Of a stretch of DNA of 64,000 bases, positions 9,340-17,219 are shown in pieces. How positions within the stretch are numbered: position 1 is the stretch's first letter; each line of letters begins with the position of its first letter. The stretch comes from Candidatus Gastranaerophilales bacterium (GTDB lineage Bacteria > Cyanobacteriota > Vampirovibrionia > Gastranaerophilales > Gastranaerophilaceae). The stretch is taken from positions 372,001 through 436,000 of the forward strand of contig CALVBI010000001.1 of assembly GCA_944325735.1 (NCBI GenBank), given 5' to 3'. Made by a program: the position numbers and the translations under genes. The notes beneath the pieces were generated by a model. It was not told the origin of the DNA. It searched no databases and saw only the letters and a list, made by a program, of their open reading frames with translations.

Positions 9340-9356
9340 TGAAGCGGTACGCTTCA
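9340..9356. repeat. Palindrome over the ffh stop codon
   Basis: TGAAGC (9340-9345), GGTAC, then GCTTCA (9351-9356) form a perfect hairpin overlapping the ffh stop codon. The core AAGCGGTACGCTT differs by one base from AAGCGGCACGCTT, which ends most units of the 63-bp array at 43277-43527. There is no T-run after it, so it is not a classical terminator. Confidence 0.5.
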
Positions 9357-10781
9357 TTTGAAACGTCGCATCATTTTCATAGCTTTATTCATTGCATGCT
9401 TGCCAAGTTTCCCTTTGAAACCGCCAAGACCGCCCATGTTACCCATTTTACTCATGTCAGGCATGTTGCCCATTTTGCCGAACATATTTTTCATATCTGA
9501 CATGCCTTTCATCATCATTCTCATTTGTTCAAACTGTTTTACGTATGTATTTATTTCTGCTAAATCCATACCGCAGCCTTTTGCAATCCGTTTTTTACGG
9601 CTTGTATTAAGCAAGTCAGGGTTTGAACGTTCTTCAGGTGTCATGCTGGAAATGAACACTTCCATTTTTTTGAATTGTTTGTCACCTTCATGAGAAATCT
9701 TATCTCTGTCATCTTTGCCTATATTAAGACCAAGCATGCCAAGTAGATTGCCCATAGAACCGAAAGCTTGCATTTGTTTTTGCATTTTCAAGAAATCGTT
9801 GTAAGAAAAGTTGTTCTTACTCATTTTTTCTTCAAGTTCACGAGCTTGTTTTTCATCAAAAACTTCCTGTGCACGTTCTACAAGTGATACTATATCACCC
9901 ATTCCTAAAATACGTGTAGCCATGCGTTCAGGGTAAAAATCTTCCAGGGCATTAAGTTTTTCGCCTGTACCTGTCAATTTAATAGGTTTGCCTGTGCAGT
10001 ATACAACGCTTAATGCAGATCCGCCTCTGCTGTCACCATCAAGTTTTGTCAATACAAGACCTGTAAGCCCCAATTGAGCATCGAAGTTTTCAGCTACATT
10101 TACAGCTTCTTGTCCTGTCATTGAATCAATTACAAGAAGTTTTTCAGTCGGGTGGAAAATTCTATCTATTAAAAGAAGTTCCGCCATCATATCAGTATCG
10201 ATTTGTAATCGGCCTGCAGTATCTAAAATAAGTGTATTAAATCCGTTTTGATTAGCATAATCAATTGCACCGCGTACGATTTGTTGAACATCTGTGCAAT
10301 CAGAGATTGTAAAGACTTCATTTTCAATTTCTTTACCAAGAGTTTGTAATTGAGAAATAGCTGCGGGTCTATATACGTCACATGCTACAAGTAGTGGTTT
10401 TCTGCCTTCTTTTTTTAATTTAACCGCAAGTTTTGCAGATGATGTTGTCTTACCTGATCCTTGAAGCCCAAGCATCATAATCATGTTTGGATTACCTGAA
10501 AAATCAAGCGGTTTAGCCTCTTTCCCAAGTAAGTTTATAAGTTCGTCGTGAACAATTTTGATTAATTGTTGAGAAGGATCAACACCTTCTAAAACTTTTT
10601 CACCTTCAGCTTTATCTTTAATAGAAGATATGAAAGCTTTTACAACACGTAAATTTACATCAGCATCTAATAATGCACGTCTAATTTCTCTGAGAGCTTC
10701 CTGCATATTATCTTGGGTAAGCTCTTTTCCTCGAGTTTTACTGATTATTTCCTGTAATTTTTCACTTAAACTATCAAACAT
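9354..10781 (-). CDS. ffh: Signal recognition particle protein Ffh
   Basis: The SRP54 GTPase binds 4.5S RNA and signal peptides and docks with FtsY to deliver membrane proteins. The 475-residue length is normal. An N-terminal helical bundle precedes the G domain: GLQGSGKTTSSAKL near residue 108, DTAGRLQID, and TKLDGDSRGG. The M domain ends in a very Met-rich tail with MRMMMKGM. TATAAT at 10793-10788 lies 6 bases before the ATG and there is no Shine-Dalgarno, so the mRNA is probably leaderless. Confidence 0.96.
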   Translation of the reverse strand: MFDSLSEKLQEIISKTRGKELTQDNMQEALREIRRALLDADVNLRVVKAFISSIKDKAEGEKVLEGVDPSQQLIKIVHDELINLLGKEAKPLDFSGNPNMIMMLGLQGSGKTTSSAKLAVKLKKEGRKPLLVACDVYRPAAISQLQTLGKEIENEVFTISDCTDVQQIVRGAIDYANQNGFNTLILDTAGRLQIDTDMMAELLLIDRIFHPTEKLLVIDSMTGQEAVNVAENFDAQLGLTGLVLTKLDGDSRGGSALSVVYCTGKPIKLTGTGEKLNALEDFYPERMATRILGMGDIVSLVERAQEVFDEKQARELEEKMSKNNFSYNDFLKMQKQMQAFGSMGNLLGMLGLNIGKDDRDKISHEGDKQFKKMEVFISSMTPEERSNPDLLNTSRKKRIAKGCGMDLAEINTYVKQFEQMRMMMKGMSDMKNMFGKMGNMPDMSKMGNMGGLGGFKGKLGKHAMNKAMKMMRRFK

Positions 10782-10800
10782 ATTTGAATTATATCATAAA

Positions 10801-11130
10801 CTAATCTTCAATGTTATCGTAATTCATATCAGTTTTTACGTCATCTTTATGTTTGTCTTTATATTTTTCGTGCATAATTAATAAAGGTACTGAAATAGGG
10901 AATGTTAATATTGTTGCAATTCCTAAAAGACCTTTTTTAAACCCTGGTTTGTTAGATGGATCTGGGTTTTCAGGAGGGTTAATATCAAATCCGTAATCTT
11001 CCCCTACGCCAAAGTTGATTTTATCTGAAATAGGTTGTGTTATATTGTCTGCATTATTTTGTAAAAATGATTTTGTATTATTTGTTAAAAATTTTCTTAC
11101 GTTAGTTGATGTGATTGATTGTATTCGCAT
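10801..11130 (-). CDS. Small hypothetical protein with lineage N-terminal motif
   Basis: The 109-residue protein starts at ATG 11130 (MRIQSITSTNVRKFL), chosen because AAGGAATT precedes it; an upstream ATG at 11163 lacks one. Around residue 40 it has KINFGVGEDYGF, resembling the INF motif near the N-terminus of other hypotheticals in this window. A hydrophobic stretch near residues 70-87 (KGLLGIATILTFPISVPLLI) suggests one membrane segment, followed by a Lys/Asp-rich tail. I do not recognise the family. Confidence 0.55.
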   Translation of the reverse strand: MRIQSITSTNVRKFLTNNTKSFLQNNADNITQPISDKINFGVGEDYGFDINPPENPDPSNKPGFKKGLLGIATILTFPISVPLLIMHEKYKDKHKDDVKTDMNYDNIED

Positions 11131-11293
11131 TATAATTCCTTTATAAATTGCTTTTGCATGCATTATAAGTCGAAAAATATTTGTTTATGCTACTTTTATA
11201 GTAAAAATTTTACATTATTTTACAAATTTTTTTGTTTATAAAACATCATACATTTTTATGATTTCATTTCAAATCTCGTTTGCTAATATATAA

Positions 11294-11371
11294 CCATACT
11301 CCTTAGAGAACTAAGATACACATATCCCTAATCAACAGCTATGCACTTCAAATGTACATAGCTTTTTTTTT
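11294..11371 (+). ncRNA. Predicted small RNA with orphan terminator
   Basis: Between two minus-strand genes there is a plus-strand intrinsic terminator: AGCTATG (11338-11344), a 12-base loop, CATAGCT (11357-11363) and eight or more T. Upstream is a second small hairpin, CTTAG-AGAA-CTAAG (11302-11315), and an unpaired AU/C-rich segment between the two. A weak -10 (TAATAT, 11284-11289) would start the RNA near 11296. No plus-strand gene needs this terminator, so I infer a short RNA of about 75 bases. The layout parallels the RNA at 43161-43236. Confidence 0.45.
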
Positions 11372-11378
11372 ATTATGT

Positions 11379-12674
11379 TTATTCAGGAATTTCCATGCAC
11401 ATACAGTGAATTCCGCCATATTGTTCCGCGAATAATTGTTTTTCTATGGCATTATTTTCCCCTGACACAAAATATACTTTGTCAACGTATGGTTTTATTT
11501 TATCTAAAAATGCTTGTTCAATACTAAATCCCGTTTTTTCTTTTATTTCATCTGTTAGTCCAAGGCTTTCATCAAGGTGTGATTTATTTGTTATGTATAC
11601 AACTTCATTTTTATCGTTAATTAATACATTTGCGTTCATGTAATTTTGTAGTTGTTTTAGGAGATAAGAATTTTTATTTCCATCTTGATCTCCGAAAATT
11701 TCGAAAAGTCTTGATGGCACTTTAATAGGTTCGTAGCCTGCTTTTAGGAGTGAAGTTTCAACATCTTTCATATTTGTATAAGGATTTATGCTGAGAATTT
11801 TTTTAAATTGATTAAAATATGTAGCAGTTTTAGCAAATGGAATTCTAAATTTTTCTCTTTCATCTTCAGTTACTTTAAATGCTGCATTTTTAATACTTTC
11901 AAATCCTTTGGCAAGAGTTTCAAGCATGGTGTTATCATCAGCAATAAGTACTTTTTTCTCTTTTAGAGGTCTTAAAAATAAATCAATATGAAAATCAGCT
12001 TGAGGAATCGGATGGATATTTTTTATTTTGAATATTTGTTGTAACTCTTCAATACTGAATTTTTTTAATTCATTTTGACCGATAAGAAGTTCGTCTTCTC
12101 CTTGTTTATTTTTGGTAATAAAATAATTTCCGCCTTTAATGTGGGTTTTGGATAATATGTTTTTTAGTAATTCGCTATTTTTTTCTAATTCAAAATCATA
12201 TATTTTTTTATCAATATATTCAGAGCCTTCAGGAGTTGGAATTTCTACAAATTCCTTTCCATTTTTTTTGACGATAGGAAGATTATATAGTAGATCAACA
12301 TATTCTTGTTGATCTTTAACGTTCATCATTTCATGAATAAATTCTTGAAATTTGTTGTTTTTTAAATTAAAGAAATTCTTTAACGTTTCTGTTTTTGGAG
12401 AGTTTTCAAATGATAATAAAGAATCTCCAATGATTCCCCAATAATCTTGTGCCCAACAACCTTTGTTGTTTTGAGTAGATTCAAATCTGTCTGTTTTCAA
12501 ACGAGGTTTTACAGGTGAATTTTCCAATAAATATACTTTGAAATTTTCAATTTCTCCAATTTTTCTCATTTCTTCCGCAATGCCTGCAAAATTTGAATTC
12601 ATAACAAATCCTTTTAATCTTCTGGCATCGTATCCTTGGAAGTTAATATTTTGTTGTGTATTGTTAATTTTCAT
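11379..12674 (-). CDS. Deiminase/amidinotransferase-fold protein (agmatine deiminase-like)
   Basis: This 431-residue protein keeps the hallmarks of the guanidino-group modifying superfamily: an Asp in CWAQDYWG, KGGNYF near the middle, a catalytic His in ADFHIDLFLRP, and a C-terminal Cys in GGIHCMCMEIP, ending almost at the C-terminus as in agmatine and peptidylarginine deiminases. A likely reaction is hydrolysis of a guanidino group to a ureido group, with Cys as nucleophile. The N-terminal INFQGYDARR motif is of the type seen in neighbouring hypotheticals. Its substrate (agmatine, arginine or protein arginine) cannot be told. Confidence 0.55.
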   Translation of the reverse strand: MKINNTQQNINFQGYDARRLKGFVMNSNFAGIAEEMRKIGEIENFKVYLLENSPVKPRLKTDRFESTQNNKGCWAQDYWGIIGDSLLSFENSPKTETLKNFFNLKNNKFQEFIHEMMNVKDQQEYVDLLYNLPIVKKNGKEFVEIPTPEGSEYIDKKIYDFELEKNSELLKNILSKTHIKGGNYFITKNKQGEDELLIGQNELKKFSIEELQQIFKIKNIHPIPQADFHIDLFLRPLKEKKVLIADDNTMLETLAKGFESIKNAAFKVTEDEREKFRIPFAKTATYFNQFKKILSINPYTNMKDVETSLLKAGYEPIKVPSRLFEIFGDQDGNKNSYLLKQLQNYMNANVLINDKNEVVYITNKSHLDESLGLTDEIKEKTGFSIEQAFLDKIKPYVDKVYFVSGENNAIEKQLFAEQYGGIHCMCMEIPE

Positions 12675-12786
12675 ACCTAAAGGAAGTATTGTAAAAAATT
12701 TTTTTGCTAATTAAATAATAGTTTTTAATATATCTTGACAAAATATTTTGATATAATAAAATAAAGATACGTCCAAACAATCGAAT

Positions 12787-12873
12787 GGAGGAGTGCCAGA
12801 GCGGTTGATTGGAGCAGTCTTGAAAACTGTCGTACGTTCACGCGTACCGTGGGTTCGAATCCCACCTCCTCCT
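12787..12873 (+). tRNA. tRNA-Ser (anticodon UGA)
   Basis: GGAGGAG (12787-12793) pairs with CTCCTCC (12866-12872). The D arm, the anticodon loop CTTGAAA (anticodon TGA), a long variable arm (GTACG/CGTAC) and the T arm GTGGG-TTCGAAT-CCCAC are all present. The long variable arm is typical of class II tRNA-Ser. CCA is not encoded. The discriminator reads T instead of the usual G. An intrinsic terminator follows. Confidence 0.95.
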
Positions 12874-12879
12874 AATTTT

Positions 12880-12906
12880 AAAAGCCACCAGTTAGGTGGC
12901 TTTTTT
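12880..12906 (+). terminator. Intrinsic terminator of tRNA-Ser
   Basis: GCCACC (12884-12889), loop AGTTA, GGTGGC (12895-12900), then six T. It sits 7 bases after the tRNA. Confidence 0.85.
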
Positions 12907-13029
12907 AGTGTATTTATTCCCAATTTTACCTGTAAATACTCAGTAATTGTAAGTTTTATTTGAAAAATTTTAGGGGTTTAGCTTACTTGTCCAACCACTT
13001 AATTATTATTAAAACTTGTCATTATTTAT

Positions 13030-13058
13030 TTGAAATTGTTTTAATTTTGTTATATAAT
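13030..13058 (+). promoter_or_regulatory. Sigma70-type promoter, leaderless
   Basis: TTGAAA (13030-13035), 17 bases, TATAAT (13053-13058). The -10 box ends 7 bases before ATG 13066, so transcription should begin at or next to the start codon. Confidence 0.7.
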
Positions 13059-13065
13059 TCAACGA

Positions 13066-13962
13066 ATGAAAGTCGATTTTAGCAATTTTATAAACATTGT
13101 ACTAACTAACTCAAATGGTAGTCGTAAAAATTGCATTTTATTTGATTATGCAAATAAAAAGGCTGTTCATCAGCGAATTTTTTGCAATAACAAGCTTGTA
13201 AAAACAATTTATGAAAACGGTTTTATAAACTACTCACAAGAAACAGGAAAGCCTTTGCTTTCTTTCATTGAAGATTCTTCCAAAAGAATTTCTCATGTTT
13301 TTTCGGAAAAAACCGGAAAACTAAAGCATATCGTCAAAAAAGATTATTTAAACAAATCAGGCTATTATGCTAATTTCAACAAAAATGGACGGCTTAGAAG
13401 TGTAACTATACTTAAGACCGATAAAAACGATTTTAAATCAAAATATTACCTGAACCAAAATGGAGATGTTATAAAAATCAAACGTAAAAAACCTGAATGG
13501 CTCGATGGATTGGCAATTAAATACAATTATTCGACTGATGAAGTTGAATTTATCCAAAAAGATCAAAGATTTTTCCTTAAGGATTTTGTATTAAAAGAAG
13601 AAAGTCACTATAACGGTGATTTTGGGAAAAAACTTATAAAAAAAGTTACAAAATATTTCAATAGTGATAATTCAATAGATATAGAAACTACAAAATTTGC
13701 TCAAAAAGATAACAAAACCTATAAATATGATTACATAGCTTCTAGCAACACTTCTCTAATTCCTGATATTTATCAATCATTTGGGAGTAATGGATTGTCA
13801 GTATTTTGGTGGATTAAAGAACAGTTTAACAAACCTCCCAAATTACCATATTCTGTGTTTTTAAATGATAAATTTTTAGACCATTTTCCGATTAATATTT
13901 CAAAAATTGTACAGAAAGATTTCTACGAATTTATTTCCGGCAGACATTTTCTTAGGCAGTAG
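13066..13962 (+). CDS. Hypothetical protein
   Basis: A 298-residue basic protein without signal peptide or membrane segment. Its first half contains loosely repeated Tyr/Asn/Gly strands (for example KSGYYANFNKNGRLRSVTI and KYYLNQNGDVIKIKR) reminiscent of MORN or YD-type beta repeats, but too irregular to assign. It has no Shine-Dalgarno and a strong promoter ending 7 bases before the ATG. The stop codon lies inside the REP palindrome at 13959-13983. It is directly upstream of the REP-associated transposase. Function unknown. Confidence 0.65.
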   Translation: MKVDFSNFINIVLTNSNGSRKNCILFDYANKKAVHQRIFCNNKLVKTIYENGFINYSQETGKPLLSFIEDSSKRISHVFSEKTGKLKHIVKKDYLNKSGYYANFNKNGRLRSVTILKTDKNDFKSKYYLNQNGDVIKIKRKKPEWLDGLAIKYNYSTDEVEFIQKDQRFFLKDFVLKEESHYNGDFGKKLIKKVTKYFNSDNSIDIETTKFAQKDNKTYKYDYIASSNTSLIPDIYQSFGSNGLSVFWWIKEQFNKPPKLPYSVFLNDKFLDHFPINISKIVQKDFYEFISGRHFLRQ

Positions 13963-13983
13963 GTTGGGGTTTCTACCCCAACA
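13959..13983 (+). repeat. REP-like palindrome, copy 1
   Basis: A 25-base element containing GTTGGGG-TTTCTA-CCCCAAC. Its exact reverse complement occurs at 14266-14290 inside the adjacent transposase gene. It lies between the hypothetical gene and the RAYT start, the usual place for REP elements. Confidence 0.75.
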
Positions 13984-14008
13984 AAAATCTTTGATATAAA
14001 ATTAAAAT

Positions 14009-14539
14009 ATGAATTATAAACGTATTTTTATCAAAAATAGTTTCGTTCATATAATTATTGTTTCGTACAATCGTAAAAATATATTTATTGAAAATATAGA
14101 ACTTTTACGTCTATCATTTAGAAATGCAAAACAATTTTTTAAATTTGAGATTGTAGCAATATGTATTCTGCCTAATCATATTCACATAATATTAAATCCT
14201 GACAATATTAAAGAATATCCTAAAATTATTACTTCTATAAAATATTATTTTTCTAAAAATTATAATGTTGGGGTAGAAACCCCAACCTACGGTTATTTAA
14301 ATAAGGGTGAAAAAGGTATCTTTCAACGCAGATATTTTGAACATACAATTCTTTCAGAAGAAGAATTAAACAATCAAATTGACTATATTCACTACAATCC
14401 TATAAAACATAATCTTGTAAATAATGTTAAGGATTGGGAATATTCATCTTTTCACAAGTATGTCAAACAAAATTTGTATGATATTAATTGGGGAAGTTCA
14501 AAAGATGTTGAAAATATCATAAATTTAGATTTTGAATAA
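14009..14539 (+). CDS. REP-associated tyrosine transposase (RAYT, IS200-like)
   Basis: This 176-residue protein is a Y1-type HUH transposase. The metal-binding HxH is in ILPNHIHIIL (residues about 50-59). The catalytic tyrosine region is DYIHYNPIKHNLV near residue 130, and KGIFQRRYFEHTI before it matches the family's WQ-x-x-x-x-H segment. RAYTs cut and join single-stranded REP palindromes and usually occur as single copies flanked by REPs. One palindrome lies just upstream and another is inside the gene at 14266-14290, encoding part of a variable linker without breaking the frame. Terminal inverted repeats of a normal IS are absent. Confidence 0.85.
   Translation: MNYKRIFIKNSFVHIIIVSYNRKNIFIENIELLRLSFRNAKQFFKFEIVAICILPNHIHIILNPDNIKEYPKIITSIKYYFSKNYNVGVETPTYGYLNKGEKGIFQRRYFEHTILSEEELNNQIDYIHYNPIKHNLVNNVKDWEYSSFHKYVKQNLYDINWGSSKDVENIINLDFE
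14266..14290 (-). repeat. REP-like palindrome, copy 2, inside the RAYT gene
   Basis: An exact 25-base reverse complement of the copy at 13959-13983, 283 bases away and in opposite orientation. It is read in frame as part of the transposase (residues near NVGVETPTY), between the helix after the HUH motif and the conserved FQRRYFEH segment. Confidence 0.75.
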
Positions 14540-14584
14540 TCAATCTTTGTGTTAATCTTGCTCAAATCATGTGTTAATTTACAA

Positions 14585-15253
14585 TTATCTTATTTTTCCT
14601 GATTGATAACCTGTCCATAAATATATTGCAGGTAATAATTTTTCGATTCCAAGTTTTTTTATAAAAGGTATTTCTGCCATAATTAATGCTCCTGATATAA
14701 CGTCTATGTTTGCTAAAGAATCTATAAATTTTACATGTCTTTCATTTTTTGTGCCTGTAGTTTTATTTATTTTATTTGATATTTTTGATGCTAAATACAT
14801 ACCACTAAAAATCCCTGTAAGTAATGTAAGTGCTTTTATTTTATTATTATTAGTTTGGGGAGTTAAAGCACATAATTTTAACAATGGTTTAATTAAAAGT
14901 GTTGGTATAACAGCATTGAAAAATTGGAATATTCCTTCATGTATTTTATTTGTTTTATTAGAGTTTTTATCTGCAACTATTCCTCCAGATATTCCTCCAA
15001 TAATGCTGCCTGTACTGAGCATTATCATTTCTTTTTCGGCATATTTAAGTTTGTTAATAGGATTTTTTTGATATTTTGAAATTATTAATAGAGGTAATAT
15101 AGTCCCGATTAAAGAACCACTTGCTATACCAATTTGACCACTTAGAGTTAATGGATCTCTTTTAGGTTTGTTGAAAAAATGATCATTTCTGTTATGTTTA
15201 AAACCGAAGGCAGAAAAGGTTTTACTTATATTATTGTTAATTTGGGGAATCAT
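14585..15253 (-). CDS. Hypothetical membrane protein
   Basis: The 222-residue protein has three or four hydrophobic, Gly/Ser-rich segments (around SGQIGIASGSLIGTILPLLI, MLSTGSIIGGISGGIVA, and later LLTGIFSGMYLA). Glycine zippers of this kind pack membrane helices. The N-terminus (SKTFSAFGFKHN) carries an Asn/Phe/Gly motif like other hypotheticals here. No family is recognised. It is flanked by intergenic AT-rich DNA and has no clear operon partner. Confidence 0.6.
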   Translation of the reverse strand: MIPQINNNISKTFSAFGFKHNRNDHFFNKPKRDPLTLSGQIGIASGSLIGTILPLLIISKYQKNPINKLKYAEKEMIMLSTGSIIGGISGGIVADKNSNKTNKIHEGIFQFFNAVIPTLLIKPLLKLCALTPQTNNNKIKALTLLTGIFSGMYLASKISNKINKTTGTKNERHVKFIDSLANIDVISGALIMAEIPFIKKLGIEKLLPAIYLWTGYQSGKIR

Positions 15254-15379
15254 GATTAATGTTTTAACATATCCTTAATATTTTCCATAATTTTCATGCC
15301 ATTTTATAATATATCGAAATATATTATTGTCAATATAAATATAAGTTGGGAAATTGATATGTTTGTTTAATGTTTAGTA

Positions 15380-16567
15380 TTAATCCCATTGACGGGAGTT
15401 TAAGTTTTCCCTTAAACGATTATGTTGAGATAAATAATCAAGTATTCTGAAGTTTAAAAGATTTCTGTAATCTCTCATTGCTGGGGTAAAATTACCTACA
15501 CTTTTTGGACTTTTTCCTTTTAATTCTTCTATTTTTTTATTTGTAATCATACCTGTTTTGTATTTGTTAGGTTTGTATACAGTCCAAGCTTCGTGAGGAT
15601 AGAAAGATGATCTGCATTCATTTGTATTTTCATTAATCAACATTTGTTCAAACAAGTCTAATGGCATGTTATGGAACTCTTGTTTAATTTCTTTTTTATA
15701 AGGCATTAATTTTTCAGGTAGCTGTACTGATGGAATAGAAATTTCTTCATCATCATAATATCTTTTTTCTATATAATCCAAACAGCCTATTCCAAAAATC
15801 CTTATGGATTTTGCAAAATCTTCTAAAATGCCGTCTTCTTCTGCAATTTCAGACATGATATCTAAAAATGAACTTGCACCTTTACCTGTATCTATATAAT
15901 CAGTTATTACAATTTTTTTGCCGGTTTTCTTATGCACATTTACAATATGTTGGGGGTCTGCTTGTATGCCTTTTAAGTATCGTTTATATGCTCTTTTTTC
16001 TTCAGGTGTAGGAGCATATCTATCCATGCGGATAAGACCTTCGTTTCTATCATAACGATACCAATTTTTTGAAAATGCTACAAATTTATAATCATCTATA
16101 CCGTCTTTCATCCATAGTGCAGTATTTAAAAACCATTTTGGACTTCTTCCAAGACATAATATAGGTTCATCTTTTAAGCCTCTGTATAAATCACATACTT
16201 TAAGAAATTCTTCCATGATTCTATCATCCATTAATGGAAGATATGCTTTTTTTTCGTTTTTAAGTTCATCAAGGTTAACATCTTTATTGAATTCTATACA
16301 TTTTTTTCTAAGAATTTGTTTCATGTTAGATGATAAACTTTTATATTCAAAATAGTCTATATCAGGAACTCTTCTCGTGTTTCTGTTATCTCCTTCAAAT
16401 GAAAGGAAATTTAGTTTGTTTTGATAATATTTATAATTTAATAAATTTGATTGTGTCGGATATTGATTTTGTTTTATAGTATTTTTATTTGTTTCAGAAT
16501 TAATGTTTTGAGAAAAGTTAATTTTGTTTTGAGATGAGTAGTTTGCAAAAACATTTTGAATTTTCAT
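15380..16567 (-). CDS. Hypothetical protein with PRTase-like motif
   Basis: A 395-residue soluble protein. Residues near 215-235 read IVITDYIDTGKGASSF, which matches the hydrophobic strand, acidic pair and TG loop of type I phosphoribosyltransferases, although the usual second acidic residue is replaced. An upstream strand-loop (PILCLGRSPKWFL) could be the pyrophosphate loop. The N-terminal 60 residues are Asn-rich and include NKINFSQN, the recurring INF motif. AGGAG precedes the ATG. Function is unproven; a catalytic PRTase is only one possibility. Confidence 0.55.
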   Translation of the reverse strand: MKIQNVFANYSSQNKINFSQNINSETNKNTIKQNQYPTQSNLLNYKYYQNKLNFLSFEGDNRNTRRVPDIDYFEYKSLSSNMKQILRKKCIEFNKDVNLDELKNEKKAYLPLMDDRIMEEFLKVCDLYRGLKDEPILCLGRSPKWFLNTALWMKDGIDDYKFVAFSKNWYRYDRNEGLIRMDRYAPTPEEKRAYKRYLKGIQADPQHIVNVHKKTGKKIVITDYIDTGKGASSFLDIMSEIAEEDGILEDFAKSIRIFGIGCLDYIEKRYYDDEEISIPSVQLPEKLMPYKKEIKQEFHNMPLDLFEQMLINENTNECRSSFYPHEAWTVYKPNKYKTGMITNKKIEELKGKSPKSVGNFTPAMRDYRNLLNFRILDYLSQHNRLRENLNSRQWD

Positions 16568-16646
16568 ATAATTCTCCTATTTTTTTTGCATGAAAACTCA
16601 AGAAAAATTTTTTTTGCTATTATTTTTTACTATTGTTAATGTTAAT

Positions 16647-16675
16647 TTGAATGTACAAATTAATTTGCATATAAT
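16647..16675 (+). promoter_or_regulatory. Sigma70-type promoter, leaderless NUDIX gene
   Basis: TTGAAT (16647-16652), 17 bases, TATAAT (16670-16675). Six bases separate the -10 box from ATG 16682 and there is no Shine-Dalgarno. Confidence 0.7.
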
Positions 16676-16681
16676 AATAAT

Positions 16682-17191
16682 ATGAAATATTGTGTAGAAT
16701 GCGGAACAGAATTAATTGAAAAAGAATGTATAAATTTTGGTATTAGTGATGGGCTTATTCCTTATTGTCCAAAGTGCAATGAATTTCAATTTCCAAAATA
16801 TAATGTAGCTGTCAGTGCAGTGATATTCAATCCTGATTATTCTAAAATTTTATTAATTCATCAGTATGGCAGACCTCGAAATATTCTTGTTGCTGGTTAT
16901 GTAAATAAAGGTGAAAATCTTTCATCGGCACTTGTGAGAGAAATTAAAGAAGAAGTTAATCTTGAGGTGAAATCATATAAATTTAACGAATCAGAATATT
17001 ATAATGGCTCAAATACACTTATCTGCAATTTTATTGTTCAAACTGAAAATGAAAATTTTATATTATCCCAAGAGGTTGACGGAGCTGAATGGTTTGAAAT
17101 TGAAACTGCAAAAGATGTTATTTATAAAGGCGGACTTGCTGAAAAATTTTTGAATATTGCTATTTCAAAACTTCCTGCACTTATGCTATAA
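16682..17191 (+). CDS. NUDIX hydrolase with zinc ribbon (NudC-like)
   Basis: This 169-residue protein begins with a zinc ribbon: CVECG (residues 4-8) and CPKC (residues 29-32). A NUDIX domain follows with the box GYVNKGEN then REIKEEVNL near residues 80-102. The architecture resembles a short NudC (NADH pyrophosphatase/deNADding enzyme), but the SQPWPFPxS motif of NudC is absent, so the substrate is open. It is first in a run with dapF, 28 bases downstream, and is probably translated without a leader. Confidence 0.8.
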   Translation: MKYCVECGTELIEKECINFGISDGLIPYCPKCNEFQFPKYNVAVSAVIFNPDYSKILLIHQYGRPRNILVAGYVNKGENLSSALVREIKEEVNLEVKSYKFNESEYYNGSNTLICNFIVQTENENFILSQEVDGAEWFEIETAKDVIYKGGLAEKFLNIAISKLPALML

Positions 17192-17219
17192 TTATGCATA
17201 ATTGAAAGGATAAGATTTA

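Noticed and set aside
12711-12923. Possible 70-residue protein gene on the minus strand
   Set aside because: It is a shadow of the tRNA-Ser gene and its terminator.
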